Assembly (NCBI GenBank): GCA_030512295.1
Contig: JAULSR010000001.1
Location: 5,851,001-5,915,000 of the forward strand
DNA: 64,000 bases
Reading direction: 5' to 3'
DNA from: Bombardia bombarda
Lineage: Eukaryota > Ascomycota > Sordariomycetes > Sordariales > Lasiosphaeriaceae
Shown here: positions 44,301-57,800 of the stretch, in pieces
How positions within the stretch are numbered: position 1 is the stretch's first letter
Layout of the letters: each line of letters opens with the position of its first letter
Notes under the pieces: model-generated
Told to the model about the DNA's origin: nothing
The model's input: the letters and a program-made list of their open reading frames with translations, nothing else
The model's database searches: none
Translations under genes and position numbers: made by a program

Positions 44301-47300
44301 GTGCTGCGTTCTACCTCGTCTGTCTTGATCTTCTTGCCGATAAAATGAGAATACAGCTCAGTCTGCGAAATAAGGAAATTGAGCTTCCTCTTCTGCCGGG
44401 CGGCTTCGCGGTCTGCTTCCTCCTTCCGGGCGTTCTCGATCTCTTGCTTTTCGGCAGCCTTCCGGAGGTCGCGCTCCTCACGCTCGTTGCGCTTCCAGAA
44501 GCCCATCATGTCACGCATGACACGTTTAGCACGGGCCTGGAGATCCTTAGTACCCTTGTTTGTCTTGAGCTGCCACCGTTTCGCCTCTTTGGATGCGAGA
44601 ATGGCGGTCTTCTTCAGATTAGACGCCTTTGTTGAGTAAGAGTCAGTCGCCATCCGGAAAACTTTGTTGACATCCTTTCTGGCAAGGTCGCGCCAGATCT
44701 GGTCGTAGATCTGATTGAATCCCTTGGACTGGAATTTGGTCTCCAGAGGATCCTTGGGTTCCTCGATGACGACGACCTTCTCCTTCGGCTCTTTGGGTTC
44801 CTTGGGCTCCTTGGGCTCCTTATTTTCCTTATCCTTTTCGACATCTTCCTTAGGCACCTTAGTCTTGCTGAGCTTAATGCGGATCTTAGTCTCTTCCTTG
44901 GAGGGAAGCTCTTCGCCGGCATCCAGGGCTGCTTGGGCGGCTTCGGCTTGGTCCTTCTCTGCCTGTTTCTGCTCTTTGGATTTCTTCAGCCGTGTTCCAG
45001 TCCGTCCCTTGCCCTTGGTCTTTCCAGGCTCCATGTTCTCGGCCTGGAAGGTTGCCATGGTGCCGCCGTCAAGGTTCGGTTCAATCGAGCCGAGGTTGCG
45101 GGCAGGCCCCTTGATGCCCTTCTGGAGAATGAGCCGGGTCTGCTGCACCTTCTTGTTGGCACGTTCAGCTTCGCGCATGTACTTTTGCCTCTCGGACTCG
45201 TCCTGCGCCGCGGATGCTCGAGCAAGAGCAGCAGCCTTTTGCTCCATGGTAGTAGCCATGGACTTCTCACGGCGTCTCTTGCGTTGCATGTCCTTCTTGC
45301 GCTCTTTCTCAGCGAACAGCTCACGCTCTCGAACCTCCTGGAGGGCTTCGTCGTAATTGAGATCGTCGTATCGCCTCTTGCCCAGGTCGACATGTATCTT
45401 GAGCTTGAGGGCCTCGCTTTCGGTATAATTGCTTCGGCGGGGTTGACGCTGGCTGAGATCCCGGTTGTTCATGTCCAGTCGGCGGCGGAGACTCCGCTCC
45501 TTCCAGACACGCAGCTCTTCCTCGAAGTCATCCTCCTCGACATCTTCGGCTTCAAACTGCTCCATTATGTCTCGGATTCTCTTTTCCTTGTCGGCGGAGA
45601 AGGTCTTTTGCTTGGGGTGGCCATTTGCCAACCTCTTTGTAGGGATTCGCATGGTCGAGGCTGGGGTTTCTTGCTTGCTGTTCGAGACTCTCCGCGACGC
45701 CTTGGGCGTAGACTCGGCGTGTCTGATATCAGAGACGCGTGATTTTGTGCTTCGCCGTGGCTGCTTCTTCTCTTTCTCAACCTTCTCCAGCTTTTCGGGT
45801 TGGTCGGGTTTCTCGACCTTGATCGGGGTGTCGACGATGATGGGCGACTTTGGCTGTGGCTTCGAAACAGGCTCGGAGCTTGAAAGAATGTTGGAGAATG
45901 ACATGACGCCAGCGGCACGGCTCGGTGTCTGAGGAAAAATAAAAAGAGTAAGCATTAGCAGGCGAGGTTAATCTTATTTGAGTTGGCACTGTGGAAAAAG
46001 CTTACGCTCGTAGCGGCTTGTTGGGCTTTTGACGAAGGCGTCGGCGACTCGGTCCGTGCTAGGATCGGCAATGCAGCTGGCGTCGCGCCGTTTGAGCCGG
46101 TGGGGCTTAGCAGGATAGAGGCACGCCGTGTCCTGGGGGATGCCATCCTGGATGGTCTTGCAGATGACGGGCTGATGGATCGTGCAGTCGAGACAGGATG
46201 GTTTGGGGGATGGGGATGTTGGCGTTGATGGGAAATGGGGCTTCGCGGCGGGAAGGCCGATGTGGCGGGCGACGTGTATGCTCCGTTGTTGTAGTACTCG
46301 GTGATGGAGGAGGACTGCGAATAATTGTACGGATCACGGGTCTAACGAAAGGGTGGCGTGCAAAAATTGTGTCAGTTTGATTTCAGGCACAATGGTGCGC
46401 GGGCGAGGCGGTGATCATTAACGGCGGCGATAATAAGTTTGCATGCAAAACGAAATTTGGGGCGCCATGGAATGGGCCATGACTGGATTGCTGGGCGGCG
46501 AAACCAACGAAGGCCGAGGGGGAATGGGGCTGGGAGGAGAAAGAAAGTCAAGGGCAGGTGCAGGTGGGTGTTGAATGACGGGATGGAGGTGGTGAAAACA
46601 AAAAGAACTTGACAATGGGCATTGGGGCGCCCAAAGCTTACTGACCTTTGGTGTCGAGACGTGCGTCGCGTTGCGCCAGGAGGAGCCCGTGTCAGAGGAG
46701 ACCCTGCGTGAATCACGCTCCCGCTCACGCTCCCGCTCACGCTCTCGGTCTCGCCCTCGCTCACGCAGCTCTTTTTTGTCAATGGCAATCGTCGTCGTCG
46801 ACGACGAGTCAGCAGTCAGGTCGTAGAAGCCGCTCGATGTCGTCTTTGGTTTTTCGCGCACCAGGACCGCCTGTCGATCACGAATAGCTGTTGGGTAGTA
46901 GACGGGCGGCGCGTGCAACGGCGACGGCGGGTGGCCGCCAGGTGCTTGCAGGCTCGATGAGGATGCAGGTGCTGGTGTTGTTGACGACAGCGACGGTGAT
47001 TGCACAATGGCGGGCGCCTTCAGTGGTGGTTGCACGTAGGGGGTGTTGAGGATGGAGCGCGAACCTGTGGTGGATGATGGTGAGGTAGAGTAGGGGAGAG
47101 GCGGGTGGTGGAAGTCTGTCTGGGTTGGCGATCGCAAACTGAACGACGACGAGTGCGTGCGTGGAGGCGCTGCTCCATGGGCTGGCGGCGCCTGGGACGA
47201 GGCCGAGCTCACTGGATTCAGGATGTCGCGCAGCCCGCCGCCCCGTGGTCCGCGATCATCGCTGCTCGCAACCCCGTTGCTCCCGTCCTCGTCGAAATGA

Positions 47301-47338
47301 GGCGGTCGCTGCAGCACTGTCGAGAAGTGGCGATCCAT
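41327..47338 (-). CDS. ino80: INO80 chromatin-remodelling ATPase
   Basis: Catalytic SNF2-family subunit of the INO80 complex, which slides nucleosomes and handles H2A.Z in the nucleus. Model: exon 47338-46646, intron 46645-46342 (304 bp, unusually long here), exon 46341-46006, intron 46005-45929, exon 45928-41327, giving 1876 aa. The N-terminal third is disordered: MDRHFSTVL start, Ser/Pro-rich, an RERERERER charged repeat and later KEPKEPKEPKEPKE. A DBINO domain follows (DVNKVFRMATDSYSTKASNL, WQLKTNKGTKD). The split ATPase shows LKEYQLKGLNWLVNLYEQG, ADEMGLGKT (Walker A), DEAQAIKSS (Walker B), LTGTPIQNNMQELW, and, after a long insertion of some 300 residues typical of INO80, the helicase C lobe with [34 protein letters not shown] and DRAHRLGQTKQVTVYRL. 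The C-terminus has a lysine-rich tail (KRSKKIGSKKAKTTKQRL). The 5' splice site of intron 1 (GTCAGT) is chosen because it keeps phase 0. Confidence 0.94.
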
Positions 47339-50300
47339 GATGCTGCTGCTGCTGCTGCAGCTGTTGCTGCTGCTGAGGGCTACCTACCTTACTGGCGACT
47401 GCTGGCTGGCTGCACCCGGGATCCAGCAAGTCTCTCGGGCGAACTTCCAAATCCCAATTGCCTGTTCAACCGCGGCGACCTAGTTCTGCAAAATTCTACG
47501 GGTTATGTGTGCCCCATCGAGGAGTCTGTTGGCGCGTCGCACGTCCAAATGCCCGGTACAAAGCTGGCAGAGTTTCAATCTAGATGCAGCAGCGCAATGG
47601 AGGGGGGTTTGTTGTCCTCGACGGCCAGACCGGACCAAGCCGCTTCAATTGATCAGACGTAAAAAAACAGCAGATGCGCGACTATTCGGGGCGGGACACA
47701 CGACACACGACGCTGAGCACCTTGTGGGTTGGTGATAGGTAGGCAGTTGATGGTGGTGACAGTGGTGACAGCAGTGTTGGCGTTGGCGTTGGCGACGTGA
47801 TGGCACAAAATCAGACGAAAGGGCGCGGGCCTGGTTGGTCGGGTCGACTATCTGCGTGGCAGGCGGGTGATGGTGATGATGGTGTTGTAGATGATGGGAG
47901 ACGGGCGCAATCTGCAAGTTTCTAGTTCTAGGTGTCTCGCCGCTGCACTGGCACGGCGGAAGCGACGGCCGGAGTTGGGCAATCACGTAGTTACGTGGGC
48001 ACGAACAAGAACAGGGCGCGCTCCAGGCTAAGTGGGCCGCAGCGACGGCGACGATGAAGCTGCCAAAGTGGTGATCTAGTGCGGTTCCGGGGCGATGGGA
48101 GAAGAGGATGATGAGGAAGACCTTGAAAATGGCGGTGATCGCAAATCCATCAGACGCCCGACATGACGATTGCCAGCCTGGGCCCTTCTACTCGATTCGG
48201 CTACATCTATGGAGGTACTTGGCTGCGTTTTGTGCGTGCAGTGTCTTTCCCCCAAAACCTATGCCCCTTTGACACCCGCTTCATCTCACCTCTCCGCGAA
48301 GGTAGGTGATCCATCCAGCACTCCATCCACACATCCCAGATCCAGCCAAAGTTAGTACCACTTCCCGCAAAGACGTCAGCCCTCAACTGCGCCCACCCCA
48401 CTGCTCCTGTTAGTGTCACTGGCCTGCCATGCCTTGCCACCTCTCCACCACCCATCCTCTGCCTTTCATTCATTGGACCTCTAAAATCCCTTCAACTCTC
48501 ACGCACACGTTTCGCAACCCAAAAGATGGAAAAGAGGGAGAACATGATAACGCCCGACCGTGCCGTGCCTGACTTTGCTGTGCATCTCTCATTGTAATGT
48601 ATGACACAACGGCCTCCCTAAAGCTCAGGCAATGGTCGCACATGGTTGCAAAGCCATGTATTTATTGTTCTTCCCATTGTATGACAGAACATCGCCCCAT
48701 CTCCTCTACCTTGGAAACCGTTTGTTTCGGGGCCTTGGATCGAACCCAGTCTGGTATTTGCATCAGAGGCCATCGTGGAATTGCCGCCCAAGACGTGGAC
48801 AAGTGTCGCCTGTGTGCTTGGCCACAACCACCATCACATCGGCAATCCTAGGATCTCGCACAGGCCAATCCGTTCTCAATGCCATCGATAAAACAACAGG
48901 AGACTAAACGTCTCTGCTCAAAAAGCATTCCAAGGCCTTGTTCAAATTCTCTCAGAGCCTGGTGACCGTTGGTGTTTTTGACGCCAGGCACCACACCCAC
49001 CCACATCCCCCCAAAATCCATCCCTCTCCCCAGATTTCCAGGTTCCATCCCAGATCGACTCTCAGCCCGCCGCCCACACTTCCAGGCAAGACAGCCGACC
49101 GCGTGTGGCCGCGGCGGGCACGGGCAAACAGTGGCGTGCGTCTGTCTGTCTGTGTGGAGAAAAAAGAGCTGACTACGGGACCCATCCCAGAACCTGAATC
49201 TCCCACCGACTGCTCGGGTATCCCAGGCGCACTAACAAAAACACTAAATCCACCCCTTCCCTGTTCATCAAGGAGATGGAAGGCCCCGGCCCATTTCAGC
49301 CCCGGTGCCAATTACCCGCTGGGGCTGCAAGATGGTACGTGCGTCACCCGCAGCCCGTCGATGGTCTGGTCCCGCCAGCCAGCCAGCCCGCTTGGAGAGC
49401 TTTCCTTCATCCATGCATTCATTCGTTCGTTCGATGGGGGGGTGGCGGGCACCCGATCCAACCAACCACAATTCCCCAATACCCAAACAGCTGCAGCAGC
49501 AGTCCGCACCCACAGGACAGGACCTACCGAGGTGTACCTAAATTAAACCCCCGACAAAGAAGAAAGGGAGAAGGGAGCAAAGAAAGCGAAAGAGGAATCC
49601 AAGAAAATTAGAAGACAAACAATAGGTAGACGGGAGGGAGAGAAATGAAACCCTCCAAGGTGCCTCCTGCAACGGCCAGATCACAGACAAATAGACAGAC
49701 CGATTAAACAGAGAATAATCAATTAAGACGCACTCCGCCCACGGCACAATCGCATTTTCTTACAGTAATGCCCGCAACATTCCATCGCCTCCCTTCCTTC
49801 CTTACCTCCCTCCCTATCTCCGGCGCGGTGGGGGAGAAGCGTTATAACCTCGACGTCCCCGGTGTCGATACCTACCCAACTTTTACGTAGTATTTCCCTC
49901 TCCCAGATGAAGAAACCCGCACGCGTGTGTACCTGTCACCGCCTACTTGGTCTGGCCACGACGGCGGCACAGCTGTCTGTCTGTCCACGAGAAACTTCCT
50001 ATCTACCTATTCGTATCCACCTTAACACCACTATCCATCAAGACAACTTGCACACATTGTGCAACAACAGAAAATGCATCATCCCCAGCTGATGTCTAAC
50101 CACCGCTCTAATAATCACCACCGAGCGAATCACAGCAACCGAACAAGGCATCTATCTTCTTGGGCCCTGCGGTTTTGGAATGGCATCAGATCAGGTCAGG
50201 GTGGATCCACTCTTCTGCCCATGGATGCTCGGACTCGGGGCTTGGGATTTCCATTGCCGGGGGTAGGTAAGCCCAAGTGCTCGGTTTGTTCGATACGTGG

Positions 50301-50795
50301 AAGCGAAGCGAGTTCTTTGGCATTTGTTCCAGCCATGCCTCTTGTCTTGTCAAACACCAACCGTGAAACTGTGGCAAAAAAGAAACAGAGAAAATAGGGA
50401 AATTTTTGTCAAAATTTATCCAGATCCTGGTATGGTCATTACTCAGTATCTACCAGCGTGCATCTAAAAGAAGGGTAGGAGCGCATCAAAAGCAAAAACA
50501 TAAAAAAAAAAAATCTATTCCCCACCATCCATCCCAAATGGCTCATTCCCCGACGGCCCTCGGATTATTGAGGAGCTTAGCTTCGCTCTGTCCTGAACCT
50601 CCCTTCTATTTGGTCCAGCAAAAATCTCGTGAGCCCCTCTGCTTTATACTTTTTCGCTGTTCCCCCCTTTTTCGCTCGCCCATCCAGCATTGGACGGGCA
50701 ATACGGCCCGCGCATGCTGCTGTAACCAATGCGAACCGTCGGTCATACCGTCATTCTAGTTGATCAAACCAAATTGCAAACAATTACCTGTTTCT
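47339..50795. other. 3.4 kb gene-free region between INO80 and ARB1
   Basis: Contains the INO80 promoter and leader at its left and the ARB1 3' region at its right. Frames up to 202 codons (48938-49546 plus) are proline/arginine-rich and overlap equally long opposite frames, so I treat them as chance. Many short pyrimidine tracts; no RNA gene recognised. Confidence 0.5.
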
Positions 50796-52753
50796 TTAGA
50801 CAGCGCCGTTGGCGAACATCTTCTTCCGGAGATGGTTCTTGTAGTCGCCGATGCTACCGTTCCACACCTTGATGCTCTTGTCCTCGCAGACAAGAATCTG
50901 CTTGGCAATCTTGTCCAAAAGTCTGCAGGTATATATGGTCAGCATAGTTCACTGATATAAAATTAAAGGGAGATCTTACCTGAAATCGTGAGAAACGACG
51001 ATAACACCACCGCTAAAAGCGTTGATGGCATCCGCCAAACTGTCAATCGTGGGGATATCGAGACCGTTGGTAGGCTCGTCAAGAAGCAACATGTTAGGCG
51101 AGTCGATAGCGAGAAGAGCAAAAACGATACGGCTCTTCTGTCCGTCGGAAAGGGTACCGATCAGGGACGTCTGGGCCTCGCCAGTCAGGCCGTACTTGCC
51201 AAGCTGCTGTCTCCAGTACTGGTAGTCCTGCGACTTCTCGGCATACTTGGAACGAACGAAATCAAGAGCCGACTTGGTGAGGTCGAGCTGCTCAGCAGAG
51301 TGCTGCGAGTACAGGCCCAACTTCAAGTGAGTGTGCTTTTGTACAACACCATCGGTAGGCGAAAGCTTTCCGGTCATGAGACGCAGAAGAGTCGACTTGC
51401 CCACACCGTTGGGGCCCACGAGAGCCGTTCGGGAGTCCATGTCGAAGCCGAGGTCGATATGGCGGTAAAGGTCGTCCTTGGTGTTGCCGGAGTAGGAGAA
51501 AGTGACGTTGTCGAAAGACAAGACCGGGGGCGGCAGCTTCTCGACGTCGGCGAAGCGGAATGTGAACACCCTGTCCTGGGTGACGGGCTGGATGAAGCCA
51601 TCGGCCTCCATCTTGTCGAGAATCTTTTGCCGAGACTTGGCCTGTCTGACAAGGTTGGCATACGTACCGGCGCTGGCAATGAACTTCTTGATGTGCACAA
51701 TCTCGTCTTGCTGCTTCTGGTAGGCCTTCATCTGGTTGACCTCCTGCTCGGATCGGGTCTTGCAGTAAGAGTCGTAGTTACCGCCATAGTAGAGAAGCTT
51801 GCGGTCTCTCATGTCGATCATGCTGGAGCAGACACCGTTGAGGAAATCTTGGGAATGGGAGACGAGGACGAGTGTGCGGTCCCACTTCTTGAGGTATTCC
51901 TCCAGCCACACGCAGGCCTCGAGATCCAAATGGGCAGTAGGGTCATCGAGGAGGAGCAGGGTAGGCTTGACGAAGAGAGCCTTGCCGAGCGCAACACGCA
52001 TTCTCCATCCACCGGACATATCCTTGGTCTTCTTGTGAATGGTAACCTTGTTGAAGCCGAGACCAGTCAAGATAAGCGAGGCGCGGGTAGCGAATGTAGA
52101 GGGGTCCATCTTCTCCATATGCTGCAAAAGAAGGAAGGTCAGGACATATGCGCGGTATTCGTGAGATAGAACCGGATTTTACTTACCTCATACAGGTCCA
52201 TCAGCACGGGGGACTCGGGGCCCTCATCCTCAAGCAGCTTCTCAGCCAGCTTATCAAGACGCTCCATCTCGTTCTCAGCCTCCTTGACAACCCATTCCAG
52301 GGCGCCCAGGTCACTGGGAGGGGCACCCTCGTTGAGGAGGTAGATATCAACGTGCTCGGGGATGGGGTACTCGCGGGCGGCGACAGCCTTCATCAGGGTA
52401 CTCTTTCCGCAGCCGTTCTCTCCCAAGAGACCATATCTGCGGCCCAAGTTGAGTTCGAGAGTAGAGTCGGCAATGAGGACTTTTCCGTGGAAGACCAAGC
52501 TGACGCTGGTGACCTTGACGTCCTTGCTCGTGTATGTGGAGGACAGGACACCGGTGGTGACGCGGTCAGAGAGACCGTGCTTGTCCATCTGGTCAGCCAG
52601 GCGCTTGACCTCGTCCATCTTGTCGGCCGAGGTGGCGGGCTCATCGGAGACGACGGGCTTGCCGAAGGCATCAAGCTCGACGGGAGCAGCCTTGCCCTTC
52701 TTGCCCTCAGCGCGCTTCGCAAGGCGCTTCTCTTTGGAGGAGGACGGCGCCAT
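50796..52753 (-). CDS. arb1: ABC-F ATPase ARB1-type ribosome biogenesis factor
   Basis: Soluble twin-ATPase (no membrane domain) that shuttles between nucleus and cytosol and supports 40S and 60S biogenesis (known for yeast Arb1). Model: exon 52753-52187, intron 52186-52122, exon 52121-50980, intron 50979-50923, exon 50922-50796, giving 611 aa; yeast Arb1 has 610. The N-terminus is lysine-rich (MAPSSSKEKRLAKRAEGKKG). First cassette: Walker A GENGCGKST, signature MSGGW, Walker B LLLLDDPTAHLD with the DDP variant also found in yeast Arb1, and H-loop VLVSHSQDFLN. Linker helices carry QEVNQMKAYQKQQDE. Second cassette: Walker A GPNGVGKST, signature LSDGQKSR, Walker B MLLLDEPTNGLD and VIVVSHDFR, where the last intron splits the arginine codon. 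The final exon gives LLDKIAKQILVCEDKSIKVW and ends MFANGAV. All splice junctions keep frame. Confidence 0.95.
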
Positions 52754-54214
52754 TATTGCGGTTTATTTGTGTATAAGAGAAGAGGTCTAGATAGAAGCGA
52801 ATACGTCCTGCTGCTGACTGCGAAATGAGCGGAAGTGGACGAGTTGGGTGGTTTTGTCTCGTTCAAAAAATGATCGAGAGAGAGGCGAGAAAGGTTGGCT
52901 GGCTGCGCCTTTGGTGGGTTAAACCAAGAAGTCAGAAGGTGGGGGAAACTGGTCAAAGTTGTCTTTGGTGGGGCTTTGAATTTCGAAAATTTCTGATAAC
53001 CGATAGCAGCCTGGCCGTGCGTCAGGCACCAAGGCCGCAGCGATCAGGTACTTGGTGACTGCTAACAGATTACTGGTTACAGGTCCGTACCTGCTCTCCG
53101 TACGAATACTTAATACGTTATCGGCAACACTTGGCCACCGTCGCCCCTTCCCACGGGCTAGTCTAGAGCTGTACTAAAGAAAGAACCAGAACAGAGGCTT
53201 GATTCATTCATTCTTTGCCATCCACGGATGCATCCAATAATTTCTGGCTCAATTGCCACAAATATCAAGGATTGTTCTTTTAGGACCCAACTTACAGAAA
53301 AGAAGTCGCCCCTACTGACAGTTACTACGAAACTTACTGTAATTGCACGGGTATGCGTAATTTTCGCACCTGAAACCATTGCCAATCCCACTGCACCTCC
53401 GCCCGCAATTGCACGAGATAAGAGATTATTCCCAAAGTCATCTTAGTTCCAGTTACTGGTGCAGAGCGCCAGAATTTCATTCCACTTCATATACTTTAGG
53501 TTACTCAGAAAAATCTTCGCAGATGAGCCCGTAATTCCGACACATACGAAATGACAAGCATAGTTTACGAACAGATATAATCATCATAAGGATGACAGGA
53601 ATAGAGAATTAATGTCACCCCATAATTGCAGAAAAGCAGCAGGTTGAGTGGAGGAAAAAGGCCCTGCGAGGATATGCCGCATACCCTGGAGAGGGACTAC
53701 TTCAGCAGGTTGTGGTTTCTGGGATTGTATAGCACCGTTGACGTAGATATCGTTCATTATCGCCATAAATCAATCCAATTAGCTACGTAGATACTTGAGC
53801 GGTCATGAATCATACCTATATGTTAAGATCCGCGCATCTAGGTTATGGCAATAAAAGGTTACAAAGCCAGTCCAAATATTGCCATCGGCCAGCATCCATA
53901 ATATTTTGCATTCCACGCACAACGAGTAACCAAAGACTAAGCATCTGCCGACCTAATACCCAGTAACATGCTTCTGTACACCAATGCAGTTTGTCACAGA
54001 ACGTTGTGGGGAGATCCTGACCAGCACTGGCTGCGCCCTTCAAACTATATTCGCTGCTAGGTCTTTCTCCGACAACTTCATTCTACCACCGCTCAAATTA
54101 GCATCAATCAGTCTTTGCTCGATACGAAATACAACGAAACTTGACCCACATTCACGCTTCCAACCTTGTCCACGTTTACTTGTTAGCACCTCCAGTCCGG
54201 CCACGATCCCTACA
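52754..54214. other. 1.5 kb divergent intergenic region
   Basis: Holds the ARB1 promoter at its left (pyrimidine-rich leader near 52760-52860) and the upstream region of the next plus-strand gene at its right. No supported gene; the frame from 53984 into the next gene is an upstream extension without coding character. Confidence 0.5.
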
Positions 54215-54838
54215 ATGTGCCGGCACGTCTTTTCGATTTTCGGATGCCATGCTCGGGAGCTTTGGGGCATTATACTTTGCAAAGATGCACGCAGCCGTGG
54301 AGTAGACAACAATTTGGATCACCGATGTCAGCCTACCCTAGACACGGAAGTGTGGGTGTGGGTGATATGTCTCAAGCAACATGCTCAATGCCCAAATCCC
54401 AACTGTAACAAACATACTTCTCCCCGACCAGAGAAACACGTTGGATCGGTATCAATACGTGGATCTCAACCTCCGCCTCCACCACAGCAGCACGCAGTTC
54501 AACAACGACTGCCGGACAAAAAAGTCCAAACGCGGCCTAAAAATGGGCTTAAGAGCAAGCTGGATAACTCCGTTATGGGCGACGGAGCCATGAAATTTCT
54601 TGAATGGGTGGCAGGAAGCCAAAAGCCTCGACATAAACCACAGGGAAAGAAAGCCCCTGGTCCATCTCGAAGTGTGAAGGAGGATAACTTCGAGGCCGAG
54701 CTTAACCCCGATCCCGACTCTGACCCCAAACCTGACCCGAAACCCGATTTCAGAGGGTTTTTGGAGAAGCTGTCGAAGCCAGATCGCATCGCAATTACCA
54801 TGCGGGCGGGTGCCGAGATACCTACGACCGTATCATGA
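54215..54838 (+). CDS. Hypothetical protein with cysteine-containing N-terminus and acidic/proline tail
   Basis: Not recognised. The intronless 207-aa product starts MCRHVFSIFGCHARELWGI. The first 70 residues contain nine cysteines, with spaced pairs such as CPNPNCNKH, resembling the many uncharacterised fungal proteins that begin MCR and carry scattered Cys/His, possibly metal-binding. A proline/glutamine run (QPPPPPQQ) and basic patches (KKVQTRPKNGLKSK) follow, then an Asp-Pro repeat segment near residues 168-182 (DPDSDPKPDPKPD). The C-terminus is FLEKLSKPDRIAITMRAGAE. The open frame extends upstream to 53984, but the ATG at 54215 with the MCR start is preferred. No intron is needed. Neighbours give no functional hint. 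Confidence 0.5.
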   Translation: MCRHVFSIFGCHARELWGIILCKDARSRGVDNNLDHRCQPTLDTEVWVWVICLKQHAQCPNPNCNKHTSPRPEKHVGSVSIRGSQPPPPPQQHAVQQRLPDKKVQTRPKNGLKSKLDNSVMGDGAMKFLEWVAGSQKPRHKPQGKKAPGPSRSVKEDNFEAELNPDPDSDPKPDPKPDFRGFLEKLSKPDRIAITMRAGAEIPTTVS

Positions 54839-57800
54839 TATGGACTCTTATCTCCTCGTATTGACCTCTAGTGCGAATGTCCATCTGGTGATATAGCCCA
54901 GACAGGTCTTGGGTCTGAGCCAGACTGGCTGCCAGAGCCCCTTGACGGCCCAGTCTGATTTTTATTCTTTCTCTTTGTGCTGGCGATGAGTCTTTCTGCT
55001 ACTTTCACCTCCCTTATGATCAAATATTGACTATGGGTAGGGGGTCTGTTGGGCTATGGAGAGATTGACAGTTTGATATATCTGATACGGTTGCATGCCT
55101 TGATATTTTCTTGGGAATGGCCTCTCTCTCGTGCTGTCTGGTTGTTGTGACATGGTATTTACCTACGTGTATAGACCCCAATTTACCTTCTACCTCTGTA
55201 TATAGCGTTAGCGTTGACTATTCCTACCTTAATTAGCGAAAGACGTTCTGAGCTCTGATATCTTTGCCGACTGCCGAGTCTCCGACCGTCTGCCTGGATA
55301 GGCACCGGGTGAGTAGAATGTAATGACCAGCTACATTATGTGCGTCACTACGAAACAAGGCTATAAACCCAGAGCAAAAACAACAAATCAGATGCTCTAA
55401 AACTAATGTCCAGATCTTATAGATTCAGATGTATTACACCCTGGCCTAAGTAAGGTAAGAACTTTCCACACAGTTTCCATCCACTAACATTGCAGCACTT
55501 TTACTTTTAACATAATGGAGTTCGGGAGTCTTTGAATAACACGGGATGTGAAGTTCAGATATAAATCTTTCTCCCAGCGCGTCTTTTGCTGACGCTTTTC
55601 CATGAGAACTTGGCTCAAGCTCCCTTCAACACGACCAGCCCGCCTCCACCAGCCCATATAAGTCTCATGCGAGCATACGCTGTGCATCCTCATCTCTTCA
55701 TCTAGATACCTTATAGTCTGCCACCACCGGTAGCAAGACTAACAAGAATCAAGTCCATAGGAACTACCGTATATATCCTACACAATGTACCCACCACGTG
55801 ATATAATGCATTCCTGTGGTACTGCGAAGTTTATTAGCCACGTACATACCATGCGAGGCTGCAGAGAAACGTGGAGGAAAGCTGGAACACGTGTGCAAGG
55901 CTCGTCCAAAGAGTACGGTCAAAACCAGGCACAGAATTGCAATGTACGCAGCATGTACAATGTCAAACCCCCGGCTGCAATGCGCATCTATACCCATCCC
56001 AAGTTTCAAACACTTTTCTCTAACCTCGCTCCCACCACCGCCTCGACAACAGAAAGATAGAGTTCCCCGCCTATCTTGGAAAGAGGATGATCGACGGATG
56101 TCGGGAAGAGACGAGCGCTGCTCGTCTCAGAGAGATCAAGACCGACGGCCACCCCCGAGCTGATTTCGACATGTTCTCGGCCACATATCGCAATCTGGGT
56201 CGCATCGTGACGAAGCAGACGGTCCTTCAAACCGACCACGAGAACCTCGACCTTGAGTGAGGTGAATGGGGGTCATGGTAGTTGGATACTTGATCAAGGA
56301 TGTTTACAGGATGTTTACAGGACGGACGACGTTGGCTGCCTCGAGGAATTCTCGTTATCCACCAACCTCAGAACATCGGGCATTCCTTTTCTTGTGCACA
56401 AACGACGATTTGTAAAGGGGCAGTGATATCGGTATAAGGAGACATTGGTTCGTTCGGAAGTGCGCTGACCAGGGACACTGATGGTTGATGTGGTTGCCTG
56501 CTAGATGAATTTCTGAGAAGAGGTCCCATGCATTGTTTCCTGGTTTTATCACTATGCCCTGTGTGTTGATAACCTCGTCTTTTGCTTTGCTAGTCGATGT
56601 TAGCGATACTTACTCCCAGAAGTTGACATTAGTATTGAATTAGAAATCTGCCGTCCCCAAGTCTTGCAACGTGAGCTTCGAAACAATTGTTGTGTGGGAT
56701 TCCTGCAAATTTCTGCCCACGCAGTTTACGAATAATCGTGTGTGACTTTAAAGGTTAATGGTCTAGAAAAGATAAACAGGAAGAGTAATAAGAGATAATA
56801 GAAGAAAAAGATGTGATCAATAACGATAGAATACACAAGTCGGTTGTAGAAGAGCAGGCCGATATTCGAGCCAAGGCGATCTACAAGAAAAACAGGCCAA
56901 AGGAGAAGTAGATAAGAAGGAAAGCAGCGCGTAGGATAATATTACAGGTGAATAGATAGGTACCTAGGGTATAGTATAAAGTTGGAAGTATGAAATAATA
57001 GGCTGAAACTTCTTTAATCATACTTCGCAAGCACATGGTGTGGGTATAAAAAGCTAAGCGGATCTTGGATGTTCAAATATGAGGCTTCTGCTGTCGTAAT
57101 CAACGGATGCCGCAATCTTTCACCATATGACAGGCAAGGGATAATACTAAAAAGTGATATTCGTTCCTAGATCTGTAAGTCTCCCGGCACCTAAGCATTG
57201 GGTACTTACGAGTGTCACGCCCGGGACTAAAGTCATGGGTTCATCCCGACCATGCACATCGTAGATCTCGCCAATTACCGGGAACTGATGATAATTGACG
57301 TATGAACGAAGCTACTGCAAGGTACGTTAAGGCAAGACACTGCTTCGAGTGAATAAATAGGCTAAGTATGGGGGACTAGACTGTGTTCTGTAACCTGAAA
57401 AGCGAATGTGAATCCCGATTAGGACAGATGGAAGTATGACATAAGGCATGGAAGTTCCGTTTTGAGAGTTCAGATCAATCGGGACAAAATCTTTGACCCA
57501 CAAACCCAGAGCCGATGTGACACCACAAGCGCTGACAGCGGTTAGCTCCTCGTTAGGAAGCGGATACGAAGCTGGAAAAAAGAGGGGAAAAGGGCGGGAA
57601 GGACGAGCCGCGCCGTTCCTGCCATTTCCAGCGCGCCATTTCGACGACAGAGAGAGTCCGTGGTTCGCTAGAACCAAATTGGATGACATCAAGCTCAATG
57701 CGCACACACCATCGACGATTCTGGATTGCTCCTGCCAGAAATCGGCCTGTGGACTTTTGGGACAGAACAATGGACCAAGCCACCAAACAAGTCATGGGAG

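Noticed and set aside
48938..49546. 202-codon plus-strand frame upstream of INO80
   Set aside because: Rich in Pro/Arg/Ser with equally long overlapping frames on the other strand; no recognisable domain.
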